Positions 62,048 to 64,000 of a stretch of 64,000 nucleotides of DNA are shown piece after piece. This DNA comes from Fen-1258 sp041658245 (GTDB lineage Bacteria > Bacteroidota > Ignavibacteria > Ignavibacteriales > Melioribacteraceae). A program made the position numbers and the translations under genes. The notes beneath the pieces were generated by a model. The model made no database searches. It had not been told where the DNA came from and saw only the letters and a list, made by a program, of their open reading frames with translations. How positions within the stretch are numbered: position 1 is the stretch's first letter; every line of letters begins with the position of its first letter. The stretch covers positions 124,001 to 188,000 of the forward strand of contig JBBAAM010000001.1 in NCBI GenBank assembly GCA_041658245.1, in the 5' to 3' direction.

Positions 62048-62416
62048 TTAACTTCTGAATGATATGGAAGTGGGAATGCTCATCGGCAGATCGCAAATAA
62101 TTCCGGCAATCATATTGGCGGCTCTGCTCTTAAAAATTAAATTGTGAGAAGATTCATGTATTAAAACAAACAAGGTATGATGGGCAAATGCACCAACTAA
62201 GTATGCAACAACTAATGCAAGCCACCATTCTTGACTACTGAGTAAAACTGCAGCTGTAATCTGTAAAGCAACGATCACAATTATAAAATAAATGCTGTTT
62301 GGATTACGACCGATAAATTCTCTTACTTCTGGATGTGCTTTTAAGATCTCTCGTGTTCGCTCTTTATGAGGTTCAGGCTTGTCGGAATATCTAAAATCTT
62401 TTTCTCGCTTCAACAT
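62048..62416 (-). pseudogene. Truncated fatty acid/sphingolipid desaturase
   Basis: 122 residues matching the N-terminal third of membrane desaturases: a polar N-terminus, two membrane helices (about 42-58 and 65-88), the first histidine box HHTLFVLIHESSHN and a segment DLPMSIPTSISFR. In intact proteins SFR is followed by the second box (YHLxHH-type). Here a single Ser and a stop follow. The frame then meets the DUF1569 gene within 21 bp, so the C-terminal two thirds with boxes 2 and 3 are missing. It should not be an active desaturase. Confidence 0.75.
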
Positions 62417-62704
62417 ATTTTAATACCTCTGTTACTATAAGAATCACTTATAAAGTACAAGAAACAAACAACTTGTTTCTTCAACGTAATAAGCTATAGC
62501 GACTAAGTCAATTCTACGGAGAGGCGGTATCTTATAATTGAGTTCTTGAATTAGAACCCCATGCATTATATTAATTAAGATATTAATTTTCGCTTGATGG
62601 AAAGTCATTTTATTTATATCATATTTGTATAATAATTAAAAATTTTGTTTTACTCAGCTTAATCCGCCATTTATACGGTTTTTAAATAATAATAAGATGA
62701 TGCT

Positions 62705-63214
62705 TTGACAGTTGACAACACAAACTATGTTGAATATTTGATCGAACTTTCCAAAGAGGGAAGAAAACGATCGTTTATTGATTTATGTGAAATTAATCTC
62801 AGAAACGTATACACTATTGCCTACCGCCTCCTTTCCAATGCCGAGGAGGCACAAAAAGTCACAATTCATACTTTTGTAAAATCATGGGAAAGAATAAAAG
62901 AATATAATGAAAATATTCCTTTCTCAATTTGGATGAAAAATACAGCCATAGAATATTCCATTAGAATGCTCGGTAATAGAGATGCAAATTATGCCGAAAG
63001 AAAAAGACCTATAAAAATTTCATCCGAGCAGGAATTTTTGGAAAGTCATATATTATCACTTCCCCAAGAAGAAAGAATCATTATTATACTTCATGATATC
63101 GAAGGATATAGCTATAACGAAATCCGCAATTTTTTTGAAGGTTTAGAAATAAATGAAATAAAAAGTAAATTAGTTAACACCCGAGAATATTTGATAAATA
63201 AGATCTCTGTATGA
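62705..63214 (+). CDS. ECF-type RNA polymerase sigma factor
   Basis: 169 residues. A sigma-70 region 2-like segment (VYTIAYRLLSNAEEAQKVTIHTFVKSWERI) is followed by a region 4-like helix-turn-helix (LPQEERIIIILHDIEGYSYNEIRNFF, about 118-143). The linker is short and the sequence divergent. The start is TTG at 62705, since the nearby ATGs run into a stop in another frame. It overlaps the next gene by 4 bp, the usual sigma/anti-sigma coupling. Confidence 0.82.
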   Translation: MTVDNTNYVEYLIELSKEGRKRSFIDLCEINLRNVYTIAYRLLSNAEEAQKVTIHTFVKSWERIKEYNENIPFSIWMKNTAIEYSIRMLGNRDANYAERKRPIKISSEQEFLESHILSLPQEERIIIILHDIEGYSYNEIRNFFEGLEINEIKSKLVNTREYLINKISV

Positions 63215-64000
63215 ATTGCGAAGAAATAAAAATAGGGCTCCATGATTTTGTAGATGAACTTTCCGATGGTTTTATGAAACGGGAAATCGAAGTTCATTTA
63301 CGTACTTGTGATAAATGCTTTAATGAATACAAGAAGCTCAAAAATTTTTTTGAAAAACTAAAAGACCTTACTAATACTGTAGAACCTCCAGAAGGAATAA
63401 TCCAAGCATTTTCATCAAAACTTTTGGAAAGAAGTATAAAGGACGATTTAAAAGAAAAGATTGTTTCGGATCCTGAAAAGATTAAACAAGAGCAAATTAA
63501 TCTTGAAAGGAGTAGTAGGGAATCGAGCGGTGCACTTCGCAAAAACGCATTATCAATGACATTAATGACTTCCAGAATTTCGAAACCAAATCTTTCTTCA
63601 TCCAGAATAAATTGGTCGAAAGTAATTTTTATACTTCTTCCATTTGTTTTGCTCGCACTAGCTTACATAATTTATGATTTACAGAAAAACAATTCTCCAT
63701 GGAAAATAAAAACTGCAGAGGGCATGATATTTATTAATGGGAAGGCAAATAACACCGGAACGATTTCTGAGGGTGAAAGTTTATTAAGCAGTTACAGTTC
63801 AAAAGCGGAAATTCTAATACCTCGCTCAGGAAGCATTGTGGTAGATCAGAATACAACAATAATTTTGAAAAAAGCTAAGGATGGCGATAATAGAATTACG
63901 ATAGAAAAAGGCTCTGTTACAATCAAGAATGTTTCTGAAGAACTCGATTTTGCCATAGATCTAAAAAATTGTTCCGTAATTGATAGGGGTGGCGAGGTCA
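63211..64000 (+). CDS. Anti-sigma factor/FecR-like membrane protein, 3' end beyond the window
   Basis: The ATG at 63211 overlaps the sigma-factor stop. 263 codons are visible with no stop. The N-terminus MNCEEIKIGLHDFVDEL, then HLRTCDKCFNEY, is a zf-HC2 zinc-binding anti-sigma domain (His, two Cys). A basic and low-complexity cytoplasmic stretch follows, then one membrane helix (about 146-162, VIFILLPFVLLALAYIIY) and a periplasmic FecR-like region (GKANNTGTISEGESLLSS). It probably sequesters the upstream sigma factor until an envelope signal arrives. Confidence 0.82.
   Translation, partial: MNCEEIKIGLHDFVDELSDGFMKREIEVHLRTCDKCFNEYKKLKNFFEKLKDLTNTVEPPEGIIQAFSSKLLERSIKDDLKEKIVSDPEKIKQEQINLERSSRESSGALRKNALSMTLMTSRISKPNLSSSRINWSKVIFILLPFVLLALAYIIYDLQKNNSPWKIKTAEGMIFINGKANNTGTISEGESLLSSYSSKAEILIPRSGSIVVDQNTTIILKKAKDGDNRITIEKGSVTIKNVSEELDFAIDLKNCSVIDRGGEV

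Noticed and set aside
1..64000. CRISPR array, tRNA/rRNA genes, insertion sequences or prophage
   Set aside because: No regularly spaced repeats, no cloverleaf or T-loop-like blocks, no transposase, integrase or phage structural gene was seen; weak tRNA matches cannot be fully excluded by eye.

Overview
The window is about 64 kb of AT-rich DNA, roughly 35-37 % GC by eye, from a Gram-negative bacterium of the Bacteroidota/Chlorobi side. It is most probably a member of the Ignavibacteria (Ignavibacteriales, Melioribacter/Ignavibacterium-like). This placement is inferred from the gene content: a C-terminal type IX secretion (T9SS) sorting signal on a VIT-domain protein, a Sec/lipoprotein-type (clade II) nitrous oxide reductase, an ExbB-ExbD-ExbD-TonB operon followed by PstS-like and TPR genes, GH92/GH20/GH109 glycosidases, and Bacteroidota-style lipoproteins. 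I saw no rRNA, tRNA, CRISPR array, intact IS element or prophage.

Layout. 1-5.2 kb: edge of a DUF4922 gene, a glycosyltransferase remnant, an RlpA-like protein, an outer-membrane barrel, and an OmpR-type two-component system behind a Lys/Ala-rich exported protein. 5.3-6.4 kb: an Rrf2 regulator and a PH-domain/zinc-ribbon membrane protein. 6.4-14.8 kb (minus strand): a nitrous-oxide reduction operon running Rrf2 - cytochrome c - NosZ - 5-TM protein - NosL - NosD - NosF - NosY - ferredoxin - methyltransferase. 15-18.2 kb (plus strand): NapH-like polyferredoxin - NrfH - NrfA for nitrite ammonification. NrfA carries an in-frame amber stop at codon 16. 18.4-31.9 kb: miscellaneous genes, including a fucose-isomerase-like protein, an OmpA protein, a PfkB kinase, a YncE/phosphoesterase fusion, transporters, a T9SS VIT protein, an M1 peptidase and TMEM175.

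32-41 kb: a HAMP/PAS sensor kinase and a sigma-54 enhancer-binding regulator, then an ExbB/ExbD/ExbD/TonB/PstS-like/TPR/pyrophosphatase run. The gap between regulator and exbB holds palindromic sites and a near-consensus -24/-12 promoter. 41-45.3 kb: an APC permease, a Kup potassium transporter and two micro-membrane proteins. 45.5-48.4 kb: a conserved membrane protein and a slipin/NfeD pair flanked by two copies of an intergenic repeat. 48.7-52.4 kb: a 5-oxoprolinase operon (pxpB-pxpC-MFS-pxpA). 52.5-53.2 kb: a HigBA-type toxin-antitoxin pair with a palindromic operator. 53.4-61 kb: glycoconjugate degradation (GH109-like oxidoreductase fold, metallophosphoesterase, GH92, GH20). 61.3-64 kb: small genes, a truncated fatty acid desaturase, and an ECF-type sigma factor with an anti-sigma/FecR-like partner that runs off the edge.

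Together the genes describe an anaerobe or facultative organism that can use nitrite (to ammonium, if NrfA is still made) and N2O as electron sinks, lives on glycans and peptides, and regulates TonB-dependent uptake. The observations most worth following up are the nrfA amber codon and the putative sigma-54 control region upstream of exbB-tonB.
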